35,676 bases of DNA. It comes from a virus. Below the pieces are notes generated by a model, which saw only the letters and a program-made list of their open reading frames with translations, did no database searches and was not told the DNA's origin. The translations under genes and the position numbers were made by a program. Of the stretch, positions 20,607 to 27,899 are shown in pieces (position 1 is the stretch's first letter; every line of letters begins with the position of its first letter). The stretch spans positions 1 through 35,676 of IMG/VR virus record IMGVR_UViG_3300042691_034260; one strand, given 5' to 3'.

Positions 20607-21487
20607 ACAGCCATATCTGCTTTAATTGCGTCATGGCATTTATAGTCAATTAATTCAATATCGTCCATTGTAAATTCTGTAATAGTTTGAATATTTTTGT
20701 TTAATTTTAATTTAGGTAAAGGAAAAGGTTTTCTTTTTAATTGCTCTTTTACTTGATCGATATGATTATTATATATATGAGCATCGCCTACACTTATAAT
20801 TAATTTACTTGCTTCTAGATTACATACACTAGCAATCATGTGCGTAAATAATGCATAACTTGCAATATTAAAAGGCATTCCTAAAAACATATCAGCGCTC
20901 CTCTGATACATATGACAGCTTAACTTATTGTCGTGGACATAAAATTGTGCCATCATATGACAAGGTGGTAACGCCATCAGATCTAATTCACCCGGATTCC
21001 ACGCAGTAATTATATGACGTCGACTATACGGATCTGTTTTTATTCCTTGAATTAATTCTAATAGTTGATCATGGTTTTGTAAAACTACTTTATTAATTCT
21101 AACCAATGGTCTGCGCCACCGACGCCATTGAACTCCATATATCCTACCGAGATCTCCAGGATGGCGTTGAAGTCGTTTTTTAGTCCAATAATCGGCAGAA
21201 GCGTTATCGGACCAAATTGTTTTTTTATCAGTATATCTTTCACCGTGAAGAATTTCTTTTAAACGATACTCGTCTCCACTGCCTTCAATAAACCATAAAA
21301 GTTCTGATACGACTGCACGCCAGGCAAGCTTTTTTGTTGTAATGGCCGGAAATCCTTTTTCAAGATCAAAGTTTAATTGTAATCCGAATATACTTTTTGT
21401 TCCTGTATTAGTTCGATCGATGCGATCTCCGCCTGTTTCTAAAATATTTTTTAATGCTGCTAAGTATGTAGTTTCGGTGTCGTTCAT
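20603..21487 (-). CDS. thyA: Thymidylate synthase
   Basis: Converts dUMP to dTMP with methylene-tetrahydrofolate, producing dihydrofolate. All family landmarks are present: phosphate-binding DRTNTGT (R25), cofactor-side SELLWFIEGS, dimer arginines YSRRH (156-157), catalytic cysteine in LPPCHMMAQF (C176), RSADMFLGMPFNIASYA, SVGDAHIYNNH, and the C-terminal AV-type end. The length of 294 residues is slightly above bacterial ThyA (264). It overlaps the DHFR gene by 4 bases (ATGA), the same frd-td order as T4, so the enzyme that recycles its dihydrofolate is made alongside it. No intron interrupts it, unlike T4 td. It is the last gene of the minus-strand run. Confidence 0.97.
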   Translation of the reverse strand: MNDTETTYLAALKNILETGGDRIDRTNTGTKSIFGLQLNFDLEKGFPAITTKKLAWRAVVSELLWFIEGSGDEYRLKEILHGERYTDKKTIWSDNASADYWTKKRLQRHPGDLGRIYGVQWRRWRRPLVRINKVVLQNHDQLLELIQGIKTDPYSRRHIITAWNPGELDLMALPPCHMMAQFYVHDNKLSCHMYQRSADMFLGMPFNIASYALFTHMIASVCNLEASKLIISVGDAHIYNNHIDQVKEQLKRKPFPLPKLKLNKNIQTITEFTMDDIELIDYKCHDAIKADMAV

Positions 21488-21978
21488 ATTTTATATTCTT
21501 TAATTGTGTAATTAATTGGGTCAGTATATTTTACAATTTCTGTAATATTTTTACAATGTTTTTTAACATAAGATAGATTAAAAAATGTATCACAGGTGTA
21601 ATCTTTATCAATTTCTGTAATAAAAAATTTATTAATAACTGGCAAATATAGCTCGTATATTTTGCTTCCGCCTATTATAAAAATTTCTTTGTCTACATAT
21701 TCTTGCTTACAAAATTCTAATGCAGTGTGCGGATCACTAAATGTATGGTCTGCTGCATTTGGTCCTGAATAATCATGCGTTTTTGATAATACTACATTAA
21801 TTCGATTAGGTAAAGGTTTACAATTTAAGCTTTTCCATGTAGTCGACCCCATTATTACAACTTGAGTTATGGTTTTATCTTTAAACCATTTCATATCGCC
21901 TTTAAGGTGAGGCCAGGGCATAGAACCGTTAAATCCTATGCCCTGACTACGTTCTATTGCAACAATAGCGTTGATCAT
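21484..21978 (-). CDS. Dihydrofolate reductase
   Basis: Reduces dihydrofolate to tetrahydrofolate with NADPH, feeding the adjacent thymidylate synthase. Visible motifs are the N-terminal strand INAIVAIERSQGIG, the Met20-loop region NGSMPWPHLKGDMKWFK with W22 and the catalytic acid D28, VVIMGSTTWKSL (NADPH binding), LPNRINVVLS, and IIGGSKIYELYLP. At 164 residues it has the usual bacterial and phage length. The start overlaps the upstream stop by 4 bases, indicating translational coupling in the operon. Confidence 0.95.
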   Translation of the reverse strand: MINAIVAIERSQGIGFNGSMPWPHLKGDMKWFKDKTITQVVIMGSTTWKSLNCKPLPNRINVVLSKTHDYSGPNAADHTFSDPHTALEFCKQEYVDKEIFIIGGSKIYELYLPVINKFFITEIDKDYTCDTFFNLSYVKKHCKNITEIVKYTDPINYTIKEYKI

Positions 21979-22538
21979 TCCGCCTCAACTTCAACTTTTT
22001 TAGGTCGACGTTTTGGAGGATCTAATTCATCTGCTTGTTTCCTTAACTGTTGTGCTTCTTTAAAAAGTGCATCAGCTTTTGATCTAAGTTCAGGTGCGGT
22101 CAACGGTGTTGACATAGTAGTTTCTTCTTTAGTTGGCTTTATAGAAATATCGTCTTTATTGCTTTTAACAGCAAGGTCTTCCAAAGAAACTCCTTTTTGT
22201 TCTGCAATTATCGAATTAAGTTCGTCGAGCGCAACAGATGCTTGCGGAGTCGGAGTCATGATTACTAAATTGGTAGGCACTTTTTTAAGGTGTCCATATG
22301 TATGGAGCCAAGATAGCATGTTGTTACCGTCCGGAAATTTTCTTACAGCTAAAATATCTGCAAATTCGTTTGCACTTTGTCCGCTAGGATCTTGTACTAA
22401 ATTCATTAAGGCATCATGATAAGATGCTCCAAGACTTGCGCTACCTACTACTAATGCACTATACGGATCGCCAGGTAATGTTCTATAGACAACAACAACT
22501 TTTGCATTGTTGTTTTTCATTTTACCGACATGTTTCAT
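21975..22538 (-). CDS. Conserved phage protein of unknown function (187 aa)
   Basis: A soluble protein with an N-terminal alpha/beta-looking region (KVVVVYRTLPGDPYSALVVGSASLG, about residues 13-37) and a helical, charged C-terminal third rich in K, E and A (RSKADALFKEAQQLRKQADEL), probably a coiled coil. I recall similar proteins in marine T4-like phages without an assigned function. A clear AAGGA ribosome-binding site precedes the ATG. It overlaps the DHFR start by 4 bases and follows a 70-residue gene, so it belongs to the same operon. Confidence 0.75.
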   Translation of the reverse strand: MKHVGKMKNNNAKVVVVYRTLPGDPYSALVVGSASLGASYHDALMNLVQDPSGQSANEFADILAVRKFPDGNNMLSWLHTYGHLKKVPTNLVIMTPTPQASVALDELNSIIAEQKGVSLEDLAVKSNKDDISIKPTKEETTMSTPLTAPELRSKADALFKEAQQLRKQADELDPPKRRPKKVEVEAE

Positions 22539-22548
22539 AGTTTATCCT

Positions 22549-22761
22549 TTATTGATTTTCTTGTTGTGCGGGAGGAGAAACTGCATTTAGAAAATTGTTA
22601 AGTTTGTCATAAACAAGTCCGACAGAGCTTAACTCTTGAGCTTGAAATGCTCCTCTACGAACTGTAGCCTCAATTAACGCTCGAATATTTTGAAGATCAC
22701 TAATTGTTAGTTCTGGTTGCGGTGCAGCGCCAGGTGTTACTTGTGGTGTATTATTTTCCAT
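22549..22761 (-). CDS. Small conserved protein of unknown function (70 aa)
   Basis: Has a Pro/Gln-rich N-terminus (ENNTPQVTPGAAPQP), one predicted helical core with ISDLQNIRALIEATVRRGAF and VYDKLNNFL, and a Pro/Gln-rich end. AAAGGA lies at good spacing before the ATG. It sits 10 bases upstream of the 187-residue gene in the same direction. The helix-only core suggests a small protein-binding factor, but no function can be assigned. Confidence 0.7.
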   Translation of the reverse strand: MENNTPQVTPGAAPQPELTISDLQNIRALIEATVRRGAFQAQELSSVGLVYDKLNNFLNAVSPPAQQENQ

Positions 22762-22771
22762 TTTTATTCCT

Positions 22772-23044
22772 TTATAAGTATGGACATGTTAAACTAAAAA
22801 TAGTAGTTTCTTTGGGATTTTCAAATCCTATTAAGACTCCATTAACAATTTTTCTATCTTTATCTAACATATATATATTTTTGATAGCATATCTACTATT
22901 TAAGTTGAACTCTATCCAGTCTTCTAATAATTTGATATCTAGTTTTTTAGATAATGATATTTTTTCAAAATGAAAAGGAATAAACCCTAACCGTCGAGCA
23001 TTTAGCACCGACAACGGGTTTATTTCTTTATTCTTTAAAGCCAT
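22772..23044 (-). CDS. Small protein of unknown function (90 aa)
   Basis: Starts 1 base after the stop of the VWA gene, with AAAGGG upstream of the ATG, so it is probably co-translated. It contains a LEDWIEFNLNSRY helix and a strand pair (AIKNIYMLDKDRKIVNGVLIGF). The base composition is clearly lower in GC than the VWA gene just upstream. No family was recognised. Confidence 0.65.
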   Translation of the reverse strand: MALKNKEINPLSVLNARRLGFIPFHFEKISLSKKLDIKLLEDWIEFNLNSRYAIKNIYMLDKDRKIVNGVLIGFENPKETTIFSLTCPYL

Positions 23045-23045
23045 G

Positions 23046-24299
23046 TTACCCTTTATAATACGCTACTTGTCCAAAGGGAGGAACAATATTATCATTTCCG
23101 TGAATAATAAACAATGCATCACAATACTCTTCATCGCCCCAGGATCCACAAGGATATCCATCAGTGAACATAATGAATTTCTTTGGTTCAATTTGTTCAT
23201 TTTTCATAAAACGATAGTTTGCATCAAAGTCAGTGCCGCCTCCACCCTTAGGTTCGTAGCTCATGATATCGTCAGCAGTATCGCCTGTAAATCGAACATA
23301 GTTATAAACCTCGGTATCAAAGCACCATAGGTCAAGATTAAAATCTACATACTCGTCCATAATACCTTTAACTTCGCTAAGAAAGTCTTTGGCCATAGCA
23401 TCACTAATACTACCGCTCATATCAATTGCAACGCTTACATCGATAGTTTCTTCGTTAATCATACCGGGCAAAATAGCTCCGCTATGCTGGCTCTTACGAT
23501 TTGGGCGGCTAAAGCTAAAATTGCTCTTAAGAATACTTTGAATATTCATACGAAGCAATTGGCGCCAATCCATTTTAGGCTCAGTAAAATCCTTGATCAT
23601 ACGTTGAATACCTGCAGGAACTTTACCTACCCCGGCGCTTTGTGCAGCCGCAATCATAGCTTCTTTAATTTCGTCGCGGATCTTTTTGCGATCTTCAGGG
23701 CTCAACTTAGGCCGTCCGCCGGTCTTATCGTTATCACTGCCTTCGCCTTCACCGTCTCCTTCGCCGTCAAGATGTTCGTCGAGCAATTCGCCTAATTGGC
23801 TAATATCAATTTTTTCAGCGTTATCGTAAAGATCTTGATAAATTTCTTCGTAAGACTTACTACGATATTTGTCGTTTTGAAAGATTTTAAGGAATGACGG
23901 AACGTTGCCAATTTTTTCGTCTTTAAGAATTTGATTAACAGCAAAGTCGGCAGCAATATTGCTTAGTTGAGGGTCACGATTTTCGCGACGTCCTAGGTGA
24001 TCAAACACGTTATGCAATACTTCGTGTGCAAATCCGAACTCGCACTCTTTAGGCGTAAGCTTATTAACAAAGCCATTATTGTAATAAAAAGTCCTACCGT
24101 CTGTAGCCAAAGTTTGACACCAATCACTGGCGTCAACCATTTTCATACGAGTTGCCATATTACCAAAAAATGGATGACGCAACAGCAAACCTACGCGGGC
24201 TGTAATTAGCTTATCGAGAATTTTTGCCTTCTCGGCAGAGCTAAATTCTTTACCTGTCCAATCTTGTTTCTTAGACTTTTCTTGCTTCATTACAGTCAT
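23046..24299 (-). CDS. VWA-domain protein with N-terminal metallopeptidase-like domain
   Basis: 417 residues in two parts. The N-terminal part (about 35-130) has GFAHEVLHNVFDH with HEVLH at 92-96, the zinc-binding form of the putative metallopeptidase (DUF2201-type) domain. An acidic Gly-rich linker (about 179-190) follows. The C-terminal part (about 285-417) is a von Willebrand A-like fold with a MIDAS motif DMSGS (293-297), GGGGTD (about 351-357) and FTDG (378-381). Bacterial relatives work with MoxR-type AAA+ ATPases as metal-dependent partners, and such an ATPase is the next gene upstream. AGGAG lies 6 bases before the ATG, and a sigma-70-like promoter lies at 24324-24352. Whether it cleaves protein is unknown. 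Confidence 0.85.
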   Translation of the reverse strand: MTVMKQEKSKKQDWTGKEFSSAEKAKILDKLITARVGLLLRHPFFGNMATRMKMVDASDWCQTLATDGRTFYYNNGFVNKLTPKECEFGFAHEVLHNVFDHLGRRENRDPQLSNIAADFAVNQILKDEKIGNVPSFLKIFQNDKYRSKSYEEIYQDLYDNAEKIDISQLGELLDEHLDGEGDGEGEGSDNDKTGGRPKLSPEDRKKIRDEIKEAMIAAAQSAGVGKVPAGIQRMIKDFTEPKMDWRQLLRMNIQSILKSNFSFSRPNRKSQHSGAILPGMINEETIDVSVAIDMSGSISDAMAKDFLSEVKGIMDEYVDFNLDLWCFDTEVYNYVRFTGDTADDIMSYEPKGGGGTDFDANYRFMKNEQIEPKKFIMFTDGYPCGSWGDEEYCDALFIIHGNDNIVPPFGQVAYYKG

Positions 24300-24323
24300 A
24301 ATAAACTCCTATTGTGATACACA

Positions 24324-24352
24324 ATTATATATTATTTTTAATCAAAATGCAA
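24324..24352 (-). promoter_or_regulatory. Sigma-70-like promoter for the VWA gene
   Basis: TTGCAT (24347-24352), a 17-base spacer, then TATAAT (24324-24329), followed 24 bases later by an AGGAG/ATG start. It lies just downstream of a terminator, so the VWA gene and the genes to thyA can be transcribed on their own. Confidence 0.7.
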
Positions 24353-24354
24353 GT

Positions 24355-24379
24355 AAAAAAGGCCCTTACGGGCCTTTTT
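24355..24379 (-). terminator. Rho-independent terminator after the MoxR-like gene
   Basis: On the minus strand: an A-rich run, stem GGCCC, loop GTAA, stem GGGCC, then a run of six T. The A-run overlaps the last codon and TAA of the ATPase gene. The near-symmetrical A/T flanks mean it could work in both directions, but only minus-strand transcription is expected here. It is the only clear intrinsic terminator I see in the window. Confidence 0.85.
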
Positions 24380-25460
24380 AACCTTCCATTGCAGAGATAA
24401 TATACTTACCATACTTGTCATGGAATCGATCAAAGTTCTTCAACTTTGAGGCATCGAACGGCAGTTGATAGTTAGTCAATGCAGTCTTTGCACCCATGAC
24501 AACAATTTCAGTCGGGAAGTTATCCATCATGAAACCAAAGAAGTTATCTGCCATAGCATCCCAAGACTTAACCTTCTTACGATCTGCTTCTTGCAGTTCG
24601 TAGCACAGGCTAATGGTCAAAGAATACATAGCGGAGATCTCTTTGATATCACACTTAGCAACCTTGCCAGAAAGAATATCTTCGGGCTTAGGCATCTGCT
24701 TGGCAACCTTACGGTGAGCCATAAATTTAACAGCAAGACCTTCACCGACTGCACCTGCAACCAGATCAGTTAGCGTACCTTCGCTGACGTCATCGTCTTC
24801 GAGCAGTTCGCTAACGAAAGACCAAGAACGAGGTGTAGCAAAGCTCTTGCTAGAGCTCTTAGGATCAAAATCGTAAAGATCTTGCTTGGCAAAGCCAACA
24901 TAACCGACAACCTGTTCGTGAACACGATTGTTAACAGCCCATGAATGCCAATCTTCGTAATCAACACGAAGTTCGAGGTGCAGGAACCGATTTGCAAGCG
25001 GAGCAGGCATACGATAAGTAACACCCTTGTCGCTTTCACGGTTACCGGCAGCAACGATGCTAACACCCTTAGGGAGGGTATAAGCACCAACACGCCGATT
25101 GAGAATCAGTTGATAGGCAGCAGCCTGTGTAGCAGGTGCAGCAGAATTAAGTTCATCAAGAAACAGAATACTGTCATCATCTGGATCAGACGGGAATTCC
25201 ATCGGAGGGGCCCATTCCATTGAACCAGTATTTGCATTATAAAATGGAATACCTTTAATATCAGTTGGTTCCCAAAGAGAAAGACGAACGTCAATAACAC
25301 GACGGCCTTGTTCGTCACCGAGTTGCTTAACGATATCACTTTTACCAATTCCGGGAGGACCCCACATAAACACAGGGCGATTCTTTTTCATGCACTTACG
25401 AATTGCAGTTTTTGCTTCGTTAGGGCTAACGGTACGAGATGAAGAAATTTTATCTGCCAT
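24378..25460 (-). CDS. MoxR-type AAA+ ATPase
   Basis: 360 residues from the ATG at 25460, chosen because AGGAAAG precedes it at good spacing; an upstream GTG (25481) lacks such a site. It has Walker A GPPGIGKS (34-41), Walker B ILFLDE (98-103), sensor-1 region AAGNR (138-141) and a likely arginine finger in ANRF (156-159), then an all-helical C-terminal part. This is the MoxR/RavA style of AAA+ ATPase, which remodels or activates protein targets together with VWA partners. The VWA gene follows directly, separated by a terminator and a promoter. A consensus promoter lies upstream. Higher GC than the flanking small genes suggests a separate origin or strong selection on expression. The substrate is unknown. 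Confidence 0.88.
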   Translation of the reverse strand: MADKISSSRTVSPNEAKTAIRKCMKKNRPVFMWGPPGIGKSDIVKQLGDEQGRRVIDVRLSLWEPTDIKGIPFYNANTGSMEWAPPMEFPSDPDDDSILFLDELNSAAPATQAAAYQLILNRRVGAYTLPKGVSIVAAGNRESDKGVTYRMPAPLANRFLHLELRVDYEDWHSWAVNNRVHEQVVGYVGFAKQDLYDFDPKSSSKSFATPRSWSFVSELLEDDDVSEGTLTDLVAGAVGEGLAVKFMAHRKVAKQMPKPEDILSGKVAKCDIKEISAMYSLTISLCYELQEADRKKVKSWDAMADNFFGFMMDNFPTEIVVMGAKTALTNYQLPFDASKLKNFDRFHDKYGKYIISAMEG

Positions 25461-25498
25461 TTTTGCTTTCCTATTAAACACTGTTGTTGTGTGTTAAT

Positions 25499-25527
25499 AT
25501 TATACAAAATTTCTTAATTATTGTCAA
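25499..25527 (-). promoter_or_regulatory. Consensus sigma-70 promoter for the MoxR-like gene
   Basis: TTGACA (25522-25527), an exact 17-base spacer, and TATAAT (25499-25504): a perfect match to the bacterial housekeeping consensus. The -35 box overlaps the stop of the upstream gene. The predicted transcript leader is about 30 bases before the SD-preceded ATG at 25460. It is likely a host-polymerase early promoter. Confidence 0.85.
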
Positions 25528-25910
25528 GTCAGATGTAAATTTCGATATTTTGAATGGATAAATTTTTTGAGATCACCATTAAATAAAATTAGCTGGATCG
25601 CAGTTGTTTCGTCAAATACATGCATTTCTCGATGCGTGATATAAAAAGGAGAGTTGATAAAATTATCTAATCCTAAAATAATTTTGTTACTATCAATATC
25701 TAAAATATATTCAAATTTAATTTTATAATTTTTTATACCTGCTCTAACAAATGCCTCAAAACCTTGTGGAGTCAAAGACATTCCACCAAATTCTTTTTCT
25801 CTAGGATTTTTCCACCATAATAGCTTTTGTTTACGAAATTTTTTTTCGTCAAACGGAATTTCGAGAGAATTCATTACGTATTTTGTAATATCACTCTTCC
25901 GGGTTTTCAA
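25524..25910 (-). CDS. Conserved phage protein of unknown function (128 aa), TTG start
   Basis: The start is TTG at 25910, preceded by AGGAG (25920-25924) with a 9-base gap; the first in-frame ATG (25874) has no well-placed site. Basic and aromatic-rich, with KLLWWKNPREKE (about 29-40) and MSLTPQGFEAFVRAG (about 44-58), the latter resembling the recognition helix and turn of small phage proteins. I recall relatives in marine T4-like phages without function. It overlaps the previous gene by 20 bases. Confidence 0.7.
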   Translation of the reverse strand: MKTRKSDITKYVMNSLEIPFDEKKFRKQKLLWWKNPREKEFGGMSLTPQGFEAFVRAGIKNYKIKFEYILDIDSNKIILGLDNFINSPFYITHREMHVFDETTAIQLILFNGDLKKFIHSKYRNLHLT

Positions 25911-26190
25911 ATATTTTCTCTCCTGCTGTTAATTTATAAACAGTAAATTCAGTGGTATTATACATTTTATTCAATTTTTCGGCAAGATTAAATGCATGTC
26001 CGGAATTTGAAAAGCTTACTTTTTTATATTTAGGACTAATCTGTCCTAATGATAAATTTGTTGTTTTTAAATTTATCGGTTTTTCTTTATAAAATACAGC
26101 CCATATAGCTTCTGATTCTAATACTTGATCAGTTTTATAAGTTTTTTTGTTTGTAATTTCTAATAAAACTTTTGGTTTAGGGCGACTCAT
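25891..26190 (-). CDS. Conserved phage protein of unknown function (99 aa)
   Basis: The start at 26190 (MSRPKPKVLLE) is preferred over the longer frame at 26235. GGAG lies 8 bases upstream of it, and the longer version would run into the preceding gene. Motifs are AIWAVFYKEKPINLKT, KYKKVSFSNSGHAFNLAEKLN and FTVYKL, giving an alternating strand/helix pattern. I recall this family from T4-like aquatic phages; no function is known. An ATAAATAT element (26212-26219, minus strand) sits 21 bases upstream of the start. Confidence 0.75.
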   Translation of the reverse strand: MSRPKPKVLLEITNKKTYKTDQVLESEAIWAVFYKEKPINLKTTNLSLGQISPKYKKVSFSNSGHAFNLAEKLNKMYNTTEFTVYKLTAGEKIFENPEE

Positions 26191-26218
26191 ACATATCTCC
26201 GAAATATGTATATATTTA

Positions 26219-26437
26219 TTAGAAATTACCTCCATTCATTTTCACTGTTATTGTTGAATTTTGATCGAATAATTTTTCATCTAGTTGATTGCTTAGTCTA
26301 GTCATAACAATACTTAAACTATTTTGCAAATCTGTAACTTCTTTTATAGATAAAGTAATGTTTTTTTGATTACTTTTAATTGCTATTCTAGCTTTTTCTA
26401 AAAAATCTTCAATTGGGAGAGTGTTTAATCGTTTCAT
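26219..26437 (-). CDS. Small helical protein of unknown function (72 aa)
   Basis: A predicted almost all-helical protein (LPIEDFLEKARIAIKS, then VTDLQNSLSIVMTRLSNQL). Its ATG overlaps the upstream stop by 4 bases (ATGA), typical of translational coupling in this operon. No known domain is recognised. The coding frame is supported by the tight packing with its neighbours. Confidence 0.7.
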   Translation of the reverse strand: MKRLNTLPIEDFLEKARIAIKSNQKNITLSIKEVTDLQNSLSIVMTRLSNQLDEKLFDQNSTITVKMNGGNF

Positions 26438-26910
26438 GCTTTGTTCATAACATAAACTAAGTTTTTAATTTCAGCTTCTGTTTTAAACGGACCTTTAAAT
26501 TGACAACGTTCAATAGTTATTAATTTAGGACAAAAGCTTTTAACCCATCGTTGCTTAAATTTTATAATATAATATCCTGCACAATATTGACTTTTACTTT
26601 TTGAACTTTTATAAAAAAGTGGTAATTTCTTTTTTATATTAAAGACCGGACTGTAAGGTTTAGAACTGCAAGGAAAATCATAGATAAAATCTTCGTTACT
26701 TGATTTTTTTTGAGTATTCTTATCTAGCTCATCTGGTATTTTTATACCTAATTGACTTTCTATTTCGGAAATGTCATGAAATTTGATCTTATTTCCTTTT
26801 TTTAAAAAAGAAAACCCCTTTTTTTCTTTAATTACAGATCCAAGTTTTTCTGAATCTTTTTTAAGGATCCACTCTTTTTCAGGAATTAATATTTTTGCGT
26901 GTGTAATCAT
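26434..26910 (-). CDS. Conserved phage protein of unknown function (158 aa)
   Basis: A Lys-rich protein. The C-terminal half carries DFPCSSKPYSPVFNIKKKLP, SQYCAGYYIIKF and FCPKLITIERCQFKGPFKTE (about residues 78-143), with cysteines spread through it. The pattern recalls a conserved family of marine T4-like phages with no function assigned. It overlaps both neighbours by 4 bases. It is unusually AT-rich and directly follows the nuclease gene. Confidence 0.72.
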   Translation of the reverse strand: MITHAKILIPEKEWILKKDSEKLGSVIKEKKGFSFLKKGNKIKFHDISEIESQLGIKIPDELDKNTQKKSSNEDFIYDFPCSSKPYSPVFNIKKKLPLFYKSSKSKSQYCAGYYIIKFKQRWVKSFCPKLITIERCQFKGPFKTEAEIKNLVYVMNKA

Positions 26911-27899
26911 TCACAATACCTTGCATTTAATGGTTCTGCATAACTTTGCACTTGTTCTGTGATTTTTTGTAAATCAAATTCTGTGCAAAATTTTAATAAA
27001 CGTGTTCCCACTTGAGAAATTTTCTTTTCACGATGTTTGGGATCCTTTACAGTGTCTTCAATTAAAGTTTTAATTTCTAATGGTTGTGCAGTTAGATCAC
27101 ATAACATAACATTTCTATTATAATCTTCAAGAACTCGATGTTCAACGCCATCGTGATCAGCCCAACGTTGTAACATCATATTATTCCAAGAATAGCCTTT
27201 ATTTTTTCTATCCGCATAGGCTTCTCGAAGACCAATTTTATTTTTAGAACCTTTTTCTCGAACACCTGGATAAGCACTAAAAATGTTATCACTAGTGTCG
27301 CCTCGCATACATTTTTCGAATAATAGCCATTCGGGATCCGGTGGAGGCTTTATTTCTTTAGTCTTGTTGTCAACGACTCTTTTACCTTTTTCGTCAAAAT
27401 AACCGTCATGCGATATAGTAACTCCTGTCACACCGTTATATTGTTTAACGTTCTTTGAAATAAGTTGTGCGAAATCTCCGTCAGTGCTGATAATAACATG
27501 ATTATCATCGGGATGATATTTAATCCATCCTGCAATTAAATCATCTGCTTCTAGCTGAGGATGATGCAATACAGTTGCATTAGTTTTATCGACGACAAAA
27601 TTTTTGAACTGATCAAACGTTTCCCAAAATACTCGTTCTTCTTCTGCTTCTCTCGGAGAAAATTTTTCTCGACTTTCTGCTCGTTGTCTTTTGTAAGGAG
27701 CATAATAGTCTTTTCGCCAACTGCGACCTTCTAGACAAAATATAACATGATCGCCATTAAAATCTCGCCAAGCTTTTCTAATACTACTTAATGTAGTATG
27801 AATACTCAGTCCAATTTTATCTTCTAAACTACCACGCATAACATGGCGTGCTCTAAAAAATAAATTAGCAAGATCGATCAATAGGTATGTTTTTTGCAT
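26907..27899 (-). CDS. 5'-3' exonuclease of the T4 RNase H / FEN family
   Basis: 330 residues, similar in length to T4 RNase H (305). Acidic metal-binding clusters stand in the expected order: D9 in LLIDLANLFFR, E57 region CLEGRSWRKDYY with the basic arch segment (about 60-80), EADD (117-120), STDGDF (138-143), and RGDTSDNI in the helix-hairpin-helix region. ISTDGDFAQL..NVKQY closely follows the T4 ISSDGDFTQL...NVKQW segment. In T4 this enzyme removes RNA primers and adjoining DNA from lagging-strand fragments. It starts 1 base inside the preceding gene's stop and is followed by a 4-base overlap. Confidence 0.88.
   Translation of the reverse strand: MQKTYLLIDLANLFFRARHVMRGSLEDKIGLSIHTTLSSIRKAWRDFNGDHVIFCLEGRSWRKDYYAPYKRQRAESREKFSPREAEEERVFWETFDQFKNFVVDKTNATVLHHPQLEADDLIAGWIKYHPDDNHVIISTDGDFAQLISKNVKQYNGVTGVTISHDGYFDEKGKRVVDNKTKEIKPPPDPEWLLFEKCMRGDTSDNIFSAYPGVREKGSKNKIGLREAYADRKNKGYSWNNMMLQRWADHDGVEHRVLEDYNRNVMLCDLTAQPLEIKTLIEDTVKDPKHREKKISQVGTRLLKFCTEFDLQKITEQVQSYAEPLNARYCE

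Noticed and set aside
21862-22419. Plus-strand 185-residue frame over the DHFR and 187-residue genes
   Set aside because: Both overlapped minus-strand genes have family motifs or operon packing; the plus frame has Ser/Cys-rich antisense character and no known domain.
23484-23795. Plus-strand frames over the VWA gene (also 23043-23330 and 23997-24209)
   Set aside because: Long antisense frames are expected in the higher-GC gene; the opposite strand has clear VWA and HEVLH motifs.
26191-26235. Longer start for the 99-residue gene at 26235
   Set aside because: It would overlap the preceding gene and has no ribosome-binding site, while 26190 has a well-spaced GGAG.
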